From positions 62,001-126,000 of the forward strand of contig NZ_LRMM01000003.1 in assembly GCF_001647275.1 (NCBI RefSeq): DNA of 64,000 nt, read 5' to 3'. The DNA is from Rufibacter ruber. GTDB lineage: Bacteria > Bacteroidota > Bacteroidia > Cytophagales > Hymenobacteraceae. The translations under genes and the position numbers were made by a program. Numbering within the stretch: the first letter of the stretch is position 1; every line of letters starts with the position of its first letter. The notes below the pieces were generated by a model. The model made no database searches. It worked only from the letters and a program-made list of their open reading frames with translations, and had not been told where the DNA came from. Positions 1 to 9,387 of this stretch are shown here, piece after piece.

Positions 1-1
1 C

Positions 2-913
2 TTCTCCTTCTCCCAGCGGGAGTTGCGGCAGTTTTTTCTGCTGCTGTTGCTCATGGGGGCGTGTATTGCGGCCCCGTTCCTCTTCTTTCAAGAAGATGAT
101 GCCTATGACCCCACCACTGACCAGCAGCTACTGGACAGCCTGGTGGTACAGCTGGACCAGCAAGCTGAGGACGCCGCCGTGGCCCGGGCTGAGCGCTACA
201 GGCGCAAGCCCATCAAGCTCTACCGCTTCAACCCCAACCAGCTAACGGTGGCGCAGTGGCAGGAACTGGGCCTGAACCAATACCTCGCGCAGCGCATCCT
301 GAACTACCGCGCCAAAGCCGGCGACTTCAAGAGCAAGGCGCAGCTCCAGAAAATCTACGGCCTGCCAGATTCCCTCTTCCAGCTGTGGTACCCGTACATT
401 CAATTGCCAGATGAAAGTCCGGGCTACGCCCGAAACCAAGACCGTGCGTTTAGCGGCTCTTTTTCTGAAAACAGGCCAAAAACAGACTTCCCGCGTAAGC
501 GGTGGCAGCTGCAGCCGTTTGACCTGAACACCGCCGACACGACTGAACTGAAGCAAATCAGGGGCATTGGCAGCAAACTCTCGCAGCGAATTATCAATTT
601 CAGAGACAAGATGGGCGGTTTCCACAGCATCGACCAGGTGACCGAGGTGTACGGCCTCCCGCCCGAAGTGGCAGACAGCGTGCGCAAATACGCGTTTATT
701 TCAGAAGCCAGCCGTGTCCAGAAAATCAACCTGAACACCGCCACTTTTGACGAACTCAGGGCGCACCCGTACATTGGCTACAGCCTGGCCCGCTCCATTG
801 TCAACTACCGCACCCAGCACGGCCCGTACCCCAGCGTAGAGGAACTGCGCAAGATCAAGGTGCTCAAAGAGGAGCAGTTCCAGAAGATGCAGCCGTATCT
901 GGTGGTGCAGTAA
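2..913 (+). CDS. Helix-hairpin-helix (ComEA-like) protein, 5' end outside window
   Basis: Membrane-anchored protein with three helix-hairpin-helix DNA-binding units, the fold of the competence protein ComEA. Counting from the TTG at 23, the units lie near residues 67-130, 165-217 and 237-290; the last two contain LNTADTTELKQIRGIG and LNTATFDELRAHPYIG. A hydrophobic segment (FFLLLLLMGACIAAPFLFF) precedes them. The frame stays open to the left edge and reads FSFSQREL just before the TTG, as in family members that start further upstream (YFSFS.RER), so I treat the gene as truncated by the window rather than starting at TTG. A copy of the dispersed palindrome lies in frame at 446-485 (SFSENRPKT), between units 1 and 2. 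A role in DNA uptake is family inference. Confidence 0.85.
   Translation, partial: FSFSQRELRQFFLLLLLMGACIAAPFLFFQEDDAYDPTTDQQLLDSLVVQLDQQAEDAAVARAERYRRKPIKLYRFNPNQLTVAQWQELGLNQYLAQRILNYRAKAGDFKSKAQLQKIYGLPDSLFQLWYPYIQLPDESPGYARNQDRAFSGSFSENRPKTDFPRKRWQLQPFDLNTADTTELKQIRGIGSKLSQRIINFRDKMGGFHSIDQVTEVYGLPPEVADSVRKYAFISEASRVQKINLNTATFDELRAHPYIGYSLARSIVNYRTQHGPYPSVEELRKIKVLKEEQFQKMQPYLVVQ
446..485. repeat. Dispersed palindrome R1, inside a CDS
   Basis: Copy of the window-wide ~40-bp palindrome family. The right arm (TTCTGAAAACAGGCCAAAAA) is perfect consensus and the left arm is degraded. It is read in frame as FSENRPKT, in the linker between two helix-hairpin-helix units. Confidence 0.75.
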
Positions 914-1651
914 GCCAAGATTTTTTTACGGCACCACAGTGTTCTTGTGCATACCCTATGGTAGGGCGGGTTTGGTGCTGGAAGGGTGTGGTTAATGCAA
1001 ACCGTTCTTCCGGCAATACTCTTTTTTTAGGCAATAGCCCTTGCCTTCTCCCTGATGTACAAATTCTGCTTTCCCATCTTTATTGATCAAGGAGTGTCTC
1101 CTCTGCTCCTATTAGGTAATCATATGTTATTTGTTTATTAACAATTATTTAATCCAATGCTCAGGACTTATTGCAAAATTTGTCAAAAGTTTTTGTTTTA
1201 ATAAAAAATATTTGTTCCTTGGCCATGAAGAAAGAAATGCCTGCCTTTTAGGAGGATAAGCTGCAGATATTAAAATTTTTTCAAAAGTTACACGACCAGA
1301 TTAGAGGGATTATTGGAGAAGGGCAGGTGAAGGGAGTCGTTTTATGAAATTCATAAAAGAGCTCAGGAGGGAACTGCTAAGAACAGCCAACCCTCTACAG
1401 CGTGCTGACTGGTACCACCCTCAAGCCAACAAGCGCTAGAGCAGCGGGAAAGGGTAAGCCAAGGATAAGCTCCCATTCAAAAAGTACCACATAAGGGATA
1501 GTGATTTGTGATGGTAGGCTTTCACGAGCTTACTGAATGGAGCGGTCAATACAGAAAAACAATTGCCGGGGGTATGACAAGCTGCCCTTCAAAAATAGGA
1601 TCAGTAATAAACTAGAACGGATACATAAGACTAATTAGACTTCATGCTTTT
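914..1651. other. Long intergenic region upstream of susC
   Basis: 738 bases without a convincing gene. It is AT-rich around 1110-1300, as expected for a regulatory leader. No exact TAnnTTTG promoter box or strong terminator was seen. One short reading frame (1344-1439, 31 codons) has no recognisable family. Probably holds the control region of the susCD locus. Confidence 0.5.
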
Positions 1652-4600
1652 ATGAAACAATTGCTACTACTAAAAAACACTGGAAGTGCCCGACGAGGAG
1701 GCTCGCTGCTGTTGTTGGCGCTGCTGGGCCTTGCTCCGTTTGAGGGCTCTGCTTCTAAGAGAGAGCCTTCTAAGGTTGGTCTGGAGGTGACTTCTGCCAA
1801 TGAGAAACAAAATGGACCCGTCACCGGGGTGGTAAAAGACGCCGCCGGCCAACCGCTGCCTGGTGTTTCGGTTTCTATAAAAGGAACCACCATTGGAGCC
1901 GTTACTGACATTGACGGGAAATTCAGCATCAACACCTCAGGGGTTAGCCAACCCGTGCTTGTCTTCACCTACATAGGGTTCAGGAACCAGGAGATAGCCT
2001 ACACAGGGCAAACATCCTTGAATGTAGCTCTGCAGGAAGACACCAAATTGATGGATGAGGTGGTAGTGGTAGGCTATGGTACTCAAAAGAAAGCAAATTT
2101 GACGGGGGCTGTGCATCAAATTGAGGCCGAAGCTTTGGAAGACAGGCCGATAACAAATGTGACCTCAGGTATGCAGGGCCTTATGCCGGGCGTTACCATC
2201 ACCGGGGCATCCGGTGCACCTGGTAACAATGGCGGCTCCATCCGGATCAGGGGGATTGGTACCATTGGAAACCCTACTCCTTTAGTAGTGATTGACGGAA
2301 TTCCAGAAGGAAATATTGATATCCTTAATCCAAATGATATAGAGTCAATTACAGTTTTGAAAGATGCGGCCTCTTCCTCAATTTTTGGAGTGCGCGGAGC
2401 TAATGGGGTTATTTTGGTGACCACTAAAAAAGGTAAGTCAGGCAAACCTAACATTTCTTACAATTCCTACTTTGGAGTGCAAACACCAACCGCATTACCT
2501 GAGTTCGTAGGCTCACCTGATTACATGACTCTGCTCAATGAAGCCCAGGTTAATGCTGAACGTAACCCAACATATTCACCCGAGGATATTGAAATTGCCC
2601 GCAATGGCTCTGATCCTAATTACTTCGCCAATACCAACTGGGTGAAAGAAGTTTATAAGAGTTACGCACCTCAGCAAAGCCATAACCTAAGTGTAAGTGG
2701 CGGGGGGGATAATGTAAATTATGTATTGTCTTATGGTTTTTTAAAAGAAGGAGGCTTAGTGACCGGAGATGCCTTTGAGGCCAATCGGCACAATGTGCGG
2801 GCTAAGTTAAGTACCACTTTGGTAGATCGTCTTGATGTTTCTGCCAATCTGGGCTACATAGACAGAGCGTATTCTGGAGCTGCTGCGGGTACTGGTCCTC
2901 TTTATTCCGCCCTTTCCATCAAGCCTTTAGTGCCGGTGCGTTTTACCACAGGTACGTGGGGCTACCATGGTGGGCAGAGTAACCCAATAGCCGTTGCTAC
3001 TGATGGAGGTTATAATAAATTTGGGTCACAGGAATTTACCGGTAACCTGAGCGCCACTTTAAAAATCATAGATGGGTTAAATGTGAAAGGTCAGTATGGC
3101 ATCATTAGATCTAATTCTAAGCGCGATATCTTCAATAAGACCATTAATTATTATAGCCCAGACCCATCAGTTACAGACCCAATCTATACAACCGGCTATC
3201 CAAACAATTTTGAGGCCCGTGACTATACCAACTTTTATCAAACGTTTATTGGTACCGCTGAGTATGAGAAACGGATTGCTGATGACCATTACGTGAAACT
3301 ACTGTTAGGTGCTTCGCAGGATGAAAATATTGGAGATAATTTTACCGCCTCCAGAACCAACCTGGCCACTCAGGAAGTGGGCCACATCGCGCTGGGAACC
3401 GATAAACAGCAAAATGACGGTAGCGCGGCTCAAAATGCCCTTCGTTCTGCCTTTGGCCGGTTGAACTACGGTTTCAGAGACAAATATCTAGTAGAATTGA
3501 ACTTCCGCTATGACGGGTCTACCCGCTTTGCGCGTGATAAGCGCTGGGATTTATTCTATGCTGCTTCTGCAGGTTGGGTGTTTACTGAGGAAAGCTTCTT
3601 TGAAGGGGTTAAAAACATTGTAAACTTCGGGAAAGTGCGATTCTCCTACGGAACTCAAGGTAATGACAGAATTACGTTGCCAGGCGGAGGAATTATTGAT
3701 TTTGGTTATATGGATATCCTTGGAACAGTAACCACCATGCCCATAGGGAACCAAGAAACCTTTGGTATGAGACAAACCAAGGTAGGTAATGAAATTTTAA
3801 CTTGGGAATCAGCTATTAAGCAAAATATAGGGTTTGATTTAGCATTTGCCAACAACCGTCTGAACATTACGGGAGATTACTTTATCAATGAAACGGCTGA
3901 CATTCTTTTGGTTCTTCCACAGCCGGCCCCTTTCGGGAATATATTCCCGCCCCAAAACGCAGGTAGAGTAGAAAACAGAGGTTGGGAGTTACAGGCGGGC
4001 TGGAAAGACCGCAAAGGTGATTTTGACTATAGCTTTAACTTCAATATCTCAGACGTAAGAAACAAAATTACCAGTCTGGGAGGTACCTTGGCTACTTACG
4101 GTGACCAGGTACGTTTGATAGGCGAGCCTATTGATGCATTTTATGGGTTAGTGGCTGATCGCCTGGCTCAGGAGTCTGACTTCTCTTATAAGCCAGAATC
4201 TGGCACCTTTGTAGCTGATTTCCCTTACATAGCCGGTGATAAGATAGCGCCAGGTGATATTATTTATAAAGACCTGAACGGAGACGGACAAATCACACTA
4301 GAAGGTGACCGGCAAGTAATTGGAAGTGCTATTCCCCGTTACACGTTTGGTTTTAGAGGTGATGTGGCCTGGAAAGGGTTTGATTTTCGTTTCTTTCTGC
4401 AAGGGGTAGGAGATGTAGATGGTTACTTGATGGGCAATGCCCGGCATGCTTTTGCCGCAGAAAGTAATATGGCGCAAAAAATACACTTAGATCGCTGGAC
4501 CCCTGATAATCCAGGGGCCAGTTACCCTCGTTTGGCATATCAGCTTACCCATAACCAACGGCTGTCTACTTATTGGCTAGAAGATGCTTCTTATCTGCGG

Positions 4601-4810
4601 CTTAAAAACGTGCAACTTGGGTATACTTTGCCTGCCACGCTTACTGAAAGAGTGCGGGTAAGCCGTCTGCGCATATATGCCTCTGCTGACAATATATTTA
4701 CCAAGACAGACTACTTCTATGGTTATGACCCAGAATCTCCTATCAGCAACGGGAACTTTTATCCGCAAGTGAAAACGTTCGTGTTGGGTGTAAACATCAA
4801 TCTTAAGTAA
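1652..4810 (+). CDS. SusC/RagA-family TonB-linked outer membrane transporter
   Basis: Outer-membrane beta-barrel that imports oligosaccharides or similar ligands with its SusD partner, powered by TonB. 1052 residues, normal for the family. Signal sequence at residues 1-35; carboxypeptidase-regulatory-like domain about 55-130 (VTGVVKDAAGQPLPGVSVSI); TonB-box region DEVVVVGYGTQKKANLTGAV at about 135-154; plug domain with VVIDGIPEGNIDILNPNDIE; then a long barrel ending in ...VLGVNINLK with hydrophobic residues typical of a barrel C-terminus. The ATG at 1652 gives a proper signal peptide. susD follows after 8 bases, so the two form one transcript. The substrate cannot be read from the sequence; the downstream GH89 enzymes suggest alpha-GlcNAc-containing glycans. 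Confidence 0.95.
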   Translation: MKQLLLLKNTGSARRGGSLLLLALLGLAPFEGSASKREPSKVGLEVTSANEKQNGPVTGVVKDAAGQPLPGVSVSIKGTTIGAVTDIDGKFSINTSGVSQPVLVFTYIGFRNQEIAYTGQTSLNVALQEDTKLMDEVVVVGYGTQKKANLTGAVHQIEAEALEDRPITNVTSGMQGLMPGVTITGASGAPGNNGGSIRIRGIGTIGNPTPLVVIDGIPEGNIDILNPNDIESITVLKDAASSSIFGVRGANGVILVTTKKGKSGKPNISYNSYFGVQTPTALPEFVGSPDYMTLLNEAQVNAERNPTYSPEDIEIARNGSDPNYFANTNWVKEVYKSYAPQQSHNLSVSGGGDNVNYVLSYGFLKEGGLVTGDAFEANRHNVRAKLSTTLVDRLDVSANLGYIDRAYSGAAAGTGPLYSALSIKPLVPVRFTTGTWGYHGGQSNPIAVATDGGYNKFGSQEFTGNLSATLKIIDGLNVKGQYGIIRSNSKRDIFNKTINYYSPDPSVTDPIYTTGYPNNFEARDYTNFYQTFIGTAEYEKRIADDHYVKLLLGASQDENIGDNFTASRTNLATQEVGHIALGTDKQQNDGSAAQNALRSAFGRLNYGFRDKYLVELNFRYDGSTRFARDKRWDLFYAASAGWVFTEESFFEGVKNIVNFGKVRFSYGTQGNDRITLPGGGIIDFGYMDILGTVTTMPIGNQETFGMRQTKVGNEILTWESAIKQNIGFDLAFANNRLNITGDYFINETADILLVLPQPAPFGNIFPPQNAGRVENRGWELQAGWKDRKGDFDYSFNFNISDVRNKITSLGGTLATYGDQVRLIGEPIDAFYGLVADRLAQESDFSYKPESGTFVADFPYIAGDKIAPGDIIYKDLNGDGQITLEGDRQVIGSAIPRYTFGFRGDVAWKGFDFRFFLQGVGDVDGYLMGNARHAFAAESNMAQKIHLDRWTPDNPGASYPRLAYQLTHNQRLSTYWLEDASYLRLKNVQLGYTLPATLTERVRVSRLRIYASADNIFTKTDYFYGYDPESPISNGNFYPQVKTFVLGVNINLK

Positions 4811-4818
4811 GCAGTATC

Positions 4819-6480
4819 ATGAATAAGACGAAATTATACAGCCTGTTATTAAGTGCGCTCCTGCTGGGGTCTTGTAACGATGATTTTCTGGAACGAGCTC
4901 CTTTAGATGAAATTTCCAATGAAACTTTCTGGCAAACCGAAGATCAGTTGGTGTTGGCTGTTAACGCGCTGTATGCTAACGTGAAAGCTTATAACACGGT
5001 TAGCATGGAGAATATGGGAGATAATACCCTGTGGCCTTCTTCTACAGCCTATCAATTGATAGGTAGCGGAAATTACGGGAATGACTTGGCTACACTCAAT
5101 AATGAGTATACCTCTCAGTATGCTGGAGTACGTCAGGCTAACGCGTTTCTGGAGAATTATCAAAAAGCCAATGTAAATCCGGCGCGTAAAGAAGCCCTTG
5201 CGGCCGAAGTACGGGTTATCAGAGCCTTAATGTACAGCTATCTTGTTAACTTTTGGGGAGATGTGCCTTTGGTGACCAAAACCCTCACGTTAGAAGAGGT
5301 ATTTGTACCCCGCACCCCAAAAGAGGAAGTGTTAGACTTTGTCCTGGCTGATCTGGATCTAGCCGCACAGCACTTAGACCCCGCTATCCCGACAGGCGCT
5401 AATTTAGGGCGCATGAACAAAGGTGCAGCCCTAGCCCTGAAGGCCCGTATTGCTCTGTACCACGGTCGGTATGATGTAGCTGAGAAAGCCGCCAAAGATG
5501 TCATGGATCTGGGAGTTTATCAATTGTTCACCTCTGGCAATCCGGATCGGAATTACTATGATTTGTTTACCTATAAAGGCAAGCTAGCTACTAATAACAA
5601 CAAAGAGACCATCATAGCCCGCTTAACTATAGATTTATTAGGTTATTATCATAACCTGAGCCGCGAAATTCAGGTGCCGGACCAGGTAGTACGCTGGAAC
5701 CCCACTAAATCATTGGTAGATTCTTACCTGATGAAAGATGGTTTGCCTATTGAGACATCTCCGCTCTACAACGTTACCAAGTACGAAGATGTGTTTGAAA
5801 ACCGTGATCCCCGCATGACCCAGACTATCTTGAAGCCGGGTGCAGCTTGGGGCGGGCGTTTAGATGGCCGACCAGCTAACCAGAATCCAGACCCTTCTAT
5901 TTTCATGGTTCCTAAATTCACATCAGATGGCCGTGGGGCAGTTACTGTTACAGGATATTATTTCACTAAATACGCAGAGATTTCCACAGTAGGTAGTGTT
6001 AGCCGTGACTATAATGATATCCACTTGTTGCGCTATGCTGAAGTGCTGCTTACCTATGCTGAGGCACGTTTGGAGCAGGGCAAACTGACCCAGGCAGACT
6101 TGGATATAACCATTAACCTGTTGCGTGACCGGGTAGGTATGAAACGTATGGACTTGGCGGAGCTGGCGGCTAATGGGCTTGATGTGCGGGAAGAAATTAG
6201 ACGGGAACGCCGGGTGGAGCTTGCCCTGGAGGGACAGCGCTATTTTGATATCAAGCGCTGGAAGCAAGGCCATCTTTTGGCCGAGGATACCAAAGGAACC
6301 AATGTGAACTGGTTATCAAATCCTGCTTCTGCTTCTAACTTGCGTAGAGATCCCCAAGGGTTCATTATAGCCTTGAGCGGTAGAACCTTTGATCCTGCTA
6401 AGCATTACTTATGGCCAATCCCGCTGTCACAGCTAGAGAGATTCCCTGGCTTAGGGCAAAATCCAGGTTGGGATAGATAA
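4819..6480 (+). CDS. RagB/SusD-family nutrient-binding lipoprotein
   Basis: Surface lipoprotein that forms the lid of the SusC transporter and binds its ligand. 553 residues. Lipobox LLLGSC places the lipidated cysteine at about residue 19, followed by the family signature DDFLERAPLDEISNETFWQT. TPR-like helices follow, and the C-terminal part has the usual RRERRVELALEGQRYFDIKR and HYLWPIPLSQL motifs of SusD proteins. Starts 8 bases after susC, so translation is probably coupled. A strong hairpin just after the stop (6489-6541) probably ends this transcript. Confidence 0.95.
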   Translation: MNKTKLYSLLLSALLLGSCNDDFLERAPLDEISNETFWQTEDQLVLAVNALYANVKAYNTVSMENMGDNTLWPSSTAYQLIGSGNYGNDLATLNNEYTSQYAGVRQANAFLENYQKANVNPARKEALAAEVRVIRALMYSYLVNFWGDVPLVTKTLTLEEVFVPRTPKEEVLDFVLADLDLAAQHLDPAIPTGANLGRMNKGAALALKARIALYHGRYDVAEKAAKDVMDLGVYQLFTSGNPDRNYYDLFTYKGKLATNNNKETIIARLTIDLLGYYHNLSREIQVPDQVVRWNPTKSLVDSYLMKDGLPIETSPLYNVTKYEDVFENRDPRMTQTILKPGAAWGGRLDGRPANQNPDPSIFMVPKFTSDGRGAVTVTGYYFTKYAEISTVGSVSRDYNDIHLLRYAEVLLTYAEARLEQGKLTQADLDITINLLRDRVGMKRMDLAELAANGLDVREEIRRERRVELALEGQRYFDIKRWKQGHLLAEDTKGTNVNWLSNPASASNLRRDPQGFIIALSGRTFDPAKHYLWPIPLSQLERFPGLGQNPGWDR

Positions 6481-6488
6481 TGAATAAA

Positions 6489-6541
6489 GAAGCTCATCTA
6501 TCTATTTGTTCTGATGGTAAACAAATGGATAGATGAGCTTC
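6489..6541 (+). terminator. Hairpin after susD
   Basis: Inverted repeat of 22 bases with a single G-T pair (GAAGCTCATCTATCTATTTG pairing with its complement at 6520-6541) around a short loop, beginning 9 bases after the susD stop. It has no long T run, so it may stabilise the 3' end or attenuate as much as terminate. Confidence 0.7.
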
Positions 6542-6816
6542 TCCTTGACATTCTGAGGATAAGACAACTGTTGTTTATAATAGTTTGGTTGATTCTGTTA
6601 GGGCTTAAATACTTAGTATTTACTTACATGTATAGCTATAACTGAATTTTATTATCATGTAATTCTTTAGTAAACACAGTTATAGTTATTAAAGCTTATT
6701 TGATAAAATACCCTTGTTTATTCTCCTAACAGGTGCTAAAAGAAATCTAGTAAACCTTTGCATCATCCATGCATTTTGTACTATCAGATTGTAGTGACAT
6801 TTAACATTTTCAAATA
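6542..6816. other. AT-rich leader before the PKD lipoprotein
   Basis: AT-rich non-coding stretch of about 275 bases; together with the hairpin it fills the 336-base gap between susD and the next gene. AAACCTTTGC at 6753 resembles a -7 box only loosely. No RNA gene or repeat recognised. Confidence 0.4.
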
Positions 6817-8313
6817 ATGAGAAAAATTCTAATACTATTTCTTGCACTCTTAGCAGGCGTTTCCCTTAATGCCTGTAAAGATGATGATATGGACGGCTTG
6901 ATGGCGCCTGCAGCAGACTTCAATTTTACTCCATTGAAACCGGTAGAAGGAGTAAAAATGCTCTTTTATGCTGATCCAACTGAAGGTTCTGAAAAAATAA
7001 CAGAATGGCATTGGAGTTTTGGAGATGGTAAAAACTCCACTTCAAACAAGCGGAACCCATATTTTACCTATGAGTCACCAGGGACTTATGAAGTAGTCCT
7101 AACCGTCAAAAATGCGGGTGGGGCTACTACTAGAGTGACTAAGTCAGTTACAGTAAATAAGATTCCAAAATTTAATTACACTAAAGTTTGGGAATTCAGT
7201 AACAGTACACCTGTTACTAAACTGAATGAAGGATCTAGTTCGCCAGTGATTGGTGATGACGGCACCGTTTATTATGTAGAAGGCCAGGGCAATCCAGTGG
7301 CCAACAGCAAAGTGGTGGCGGTGACAGACCTGGGGGCCACAGCCCAATTGAAGTGGGCTACTGCTGTTGGAAATTATATCGCCAATGCTCCGTCTATTGG
7401 AACTGATGGTAGCATTTACATAAATACTTGGGACAACACTAAATCTCTCTATAAACTAAACGGAACTGATGGATCTGTGATGTGGATGCGGGGAGGATCA
7501 GGACTTCTGGGAGCTTCCAACACTACCCCCGCCGTAGATGCACAAGGTAATATTTACCATGGTTCAAGATACACTTCACCCAATGGAGGCTTTTTCTCAT
7601 GGACTCCGGGCGGCGATAAACGCTGGCAGATTGTTGGGGTAGGCTCTTTCTTCTCCTCCCCTGTATTGAGCAAAGATGAAGCGACAGTCTATGTGTACAA
7701 CGCCACCGAAGGAAAATTATGGGCAGTGAATACCACAGACGGATCCCGTAAATGGACTGAATCTGTAGGGGTGGGCACTGCTGTCCATGGAACCTCATTG
7801 TCTATGGGCGCAGACGGTACTATTTTTTATACTACCAATACACACGTGGTGGCCATTACAGATAATGGCGCTACTGGTGCGGTGAAATGGTCTACCGCAG
7901 TTACCGGAGCTGCCCAATCAGGCGTGGTTATTGGAGCTAATGGTGATCTGTATACGGGTTCTACCTTAGGGCTTGTTTGCTTAAACCCAGCAGATGGCAC
8001 TATCAGATGGACCTATGCCATGAGCAGCAATGAGAGTGTACCCGCCGTAGACAAGGAAGGGCGCATCTACCTGGGCTCTACCAATGGGAAACTGGTAGTA
8101 GTGAACGAGGAAGGGATATTAGTGTCTGAAATTCCGTTGGGAGACGGTAACGTGAACTCCCCCACCATTACCAGTAACGGGACAGTATATGTAGAGGGGG
8201 TTTCAGGAGCCAACATCAAACTCTACAAAATTGCCGTGGAAGACAGCGGTCCCGCCAACTCTTTCTGGCCCATGAAAGGAAGAAATGTGAAGAACACCAG
8301 CCAATCAAAATAA
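6817..8313 (+). CDS. PKD-domain and PQQ-like propeller lipoprotein
   Basis: Exported lipoprotein: MRKILILFLALLAGVSLNAC gives a lipobox with Cys at residue 20. A PKD domain covers roughly residues 33-112, with the typical WHWSFGDGKNSTSN and SPGTYEVVLTVKN motifs. Residues ~120-490 are a PQQ-like beta-propeller with repeated blades of the type VVAVTDLGATAQLKWATAVG and GSIYINTWDNTKSLYKLNGT. It is likely a surface or periplasmic ligand-binding protein of the carbohydrate locus, in the position where such loci often carry a surface glycan-binding protein. The ligand is unknown. It has its own leader after the susD hairpin. Confidence 0.85.
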   Translation: MRKILILFLALLAGVSLNACKDDDMDGLMAPAADFNFTPLKPVEGVKMLFYADPTEGSEKITEWHWSFGDGKNSTSNKRNPYFTYESPGTYEVVLTVKNAGGATTRVTKSVTVNKIPKFNYTKVWEFSNSTPVTKLNEGSSSPVIGDDGTVYYVEGQGNPVANSKVVAVTDLGATAQLKWATAVGNYIANAPSIGTDGSIYINTWDNTKSLYKLNGTDGSVMWMRGGSGLLGASNTTPAVDAQGNIYHGSRYTSPNGGFFSWTPGGDKRWQIVGVGSFFSSPVLSKDEATVYVYNATEGKLWAVNTTDGSRKWTESVGVGTAVHGTSLSMGADGTIFYTTNTHVVAITDNGATGAVKWSTAVTGAAQSGVVIGANGDLYTGSTLGLVCLNPADGTIRWTYAMSSNESVPAVDKEGRIYLGSTNGKLVVVNEEGILVSEIPLGDGNVNSPTITSNGTVYVEGVSGANIKLYKIAVEDSGPANSFWPMKGRNVKNTSQSK

Positions 8314-8372
8314 CCGGTTTATCTTAAACTGAAATTTTGGGTTCCTCTCCTCTTAAAATGTTAAGCATACAA

Positions 8373-9227
8373 ATGAAGAATATCCTCCTTGGAGTGATGG
8401 CAGGAGCCGCCTTAATGGTGGCCTCCTGTTCTCCTTCCGCCACTCAATCAGCCTCTGAGAGCCAGGCAAAAAAGCAAAATGCGCGTAAATCCCAGAACCC
8501 AGAACAACTGCGGGTCATGTGCTACAACATCCACTACGCCAATCCGCCCAGTAAGGAGAAGACGTTTATTGATTTGGACGCCATTGCGCGGGTCATCAAA
8601 GATGAAAACCCAGACGTGGTGGCGCTACAGGAGGTAGATGTAAACACCGCCCGTTCCGGTAAAATCAACGAAGCAGAGCAACTGGCTAAGAAAACCGGCA
8701 TGAAAGCCTATTACTTCGCCAAGGCCATTGACCATGACGGCGGCGACTACGGCGTAGCCATGTTGTCTAAGTATGACCTGACAGACACCAAGACCTATGC
8801 CTTGCCAGATGACCGCAGCACCAACCCAGAGCCACGGGTCATGGCCACGGCCAAGGTGAAAACCAAGTCAGGGTTTGAGTTCATGTTTGCCGTTACCCAC
8901 CTGGAGGTGAGAAGGGAAGAAAACCGGATGATGCAGATGGCTGAGATTGAGCGCATTGTAAAAGCTACCTCGCTGCCCGTGATCATTGCCGGTGATTTCA
9001 ACGCCCGGCCGGAAAGCACCACTATTCAGTATTTGGATAGATTGTTCACCCGTACCTGCCAGACCTGCCCGCCTACCATACCGGTCATCAACCCCAACAG
9101 AACCATTGACTTCATCGCCTTCCGGCCAGGTGAAAAGTTTAAGGTATTGGAGCACAAAGTGATACCGGAGACCTACGCCTCTGACCACTTGCCTGTCTTC
9201 AGCGTATTGGAGATTAACCCCAACTAA
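8373..9227 (+). CDS. Endonuclease/exonuclease/phosphatase-fold lipoprotein (copy 1)
   Basis: Exported phosphodiesterase or phosphatase of the EEP (DNase I / sphingomyelinase / inositol phosphatase) superfamily. I chose the ATG at 8373 because MKNILLGVMAGAALMVASC is a standard lipoprotein signal; an ATG at 8358 adds five residues. Catalytic-fold motifs are visible: MCYNIHYANPP (metal-binding Asn), VVALQEVD (metal-binding Glu), AVTHLEV (His), IAGDFNARP (Asp/Asn) and SDHLPVFS (Asp-His pair), so the enzyme looks active. The next gene is a close paralogue with the same order of motifs, so this is a tandem duplication. A secreted lipoprotein is unlikely to act on chromosomal DNA; a phosphodiester in the imported glycan or in a lipid is more plausible (inference). 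Confidence 0.85.
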   Translation: MKNILLGVMAGAALMVASCSPSATQSASESQAKKQNARKSQNPEQLRVMCYNIHYANPPSKEKTFIDLDAIARVIKDENPDVVALQEVDVNTARSGKINEAEQLAKKTGMKAYYFAKAIDHDGGDYGVAMLSKYDLTDTKTYALPDDRSTNPEPRVMATAKVKTKSGFEFMFAVTHLEVRREENRMMQMAEIERIVKATSLPVIIAGDFNARPESTTIQYLDRLFTRTCQTCPPTIPVINPNRTIDFIAFRPGEKFKVLEHKVIPETYASDHLPVFSVLEINPN

Positions 9228-9253
9228 TGCCCTCGTCTGCACGTGACAGCCGG

Positions 9254-9299
9254 AGGCTGTTTTCGGCCTGTTTTTTGAAAAATAGACCCAAAACAGCCT
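9254..9299. repeat. Dispersed palindrome R2
   Basis: Starts 27 bases after the preceding stop. Outer arms AGGCTGTTTT and AAAACAGCCT are perfectly complementary; the inner arms are partly degraded. Confidence 0.8.
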
Positions 9300-9387
9300 C
9301 GGCTCCTGTGCCGTATAGAAGAAATACTTCATTGCCTGCTCCCCATTTTAATCTTCAGCAGGATTTTACCTTTTAAGCACCACTTGT

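Noticed and set aside
1344-1439. 31-codon frame upstream of susC (MKFIKELRRELLRTANPLQR...)
   Set aside because: Basic and helical-looking but short, without family or ribosome site; could be chance in a 738-base gap.
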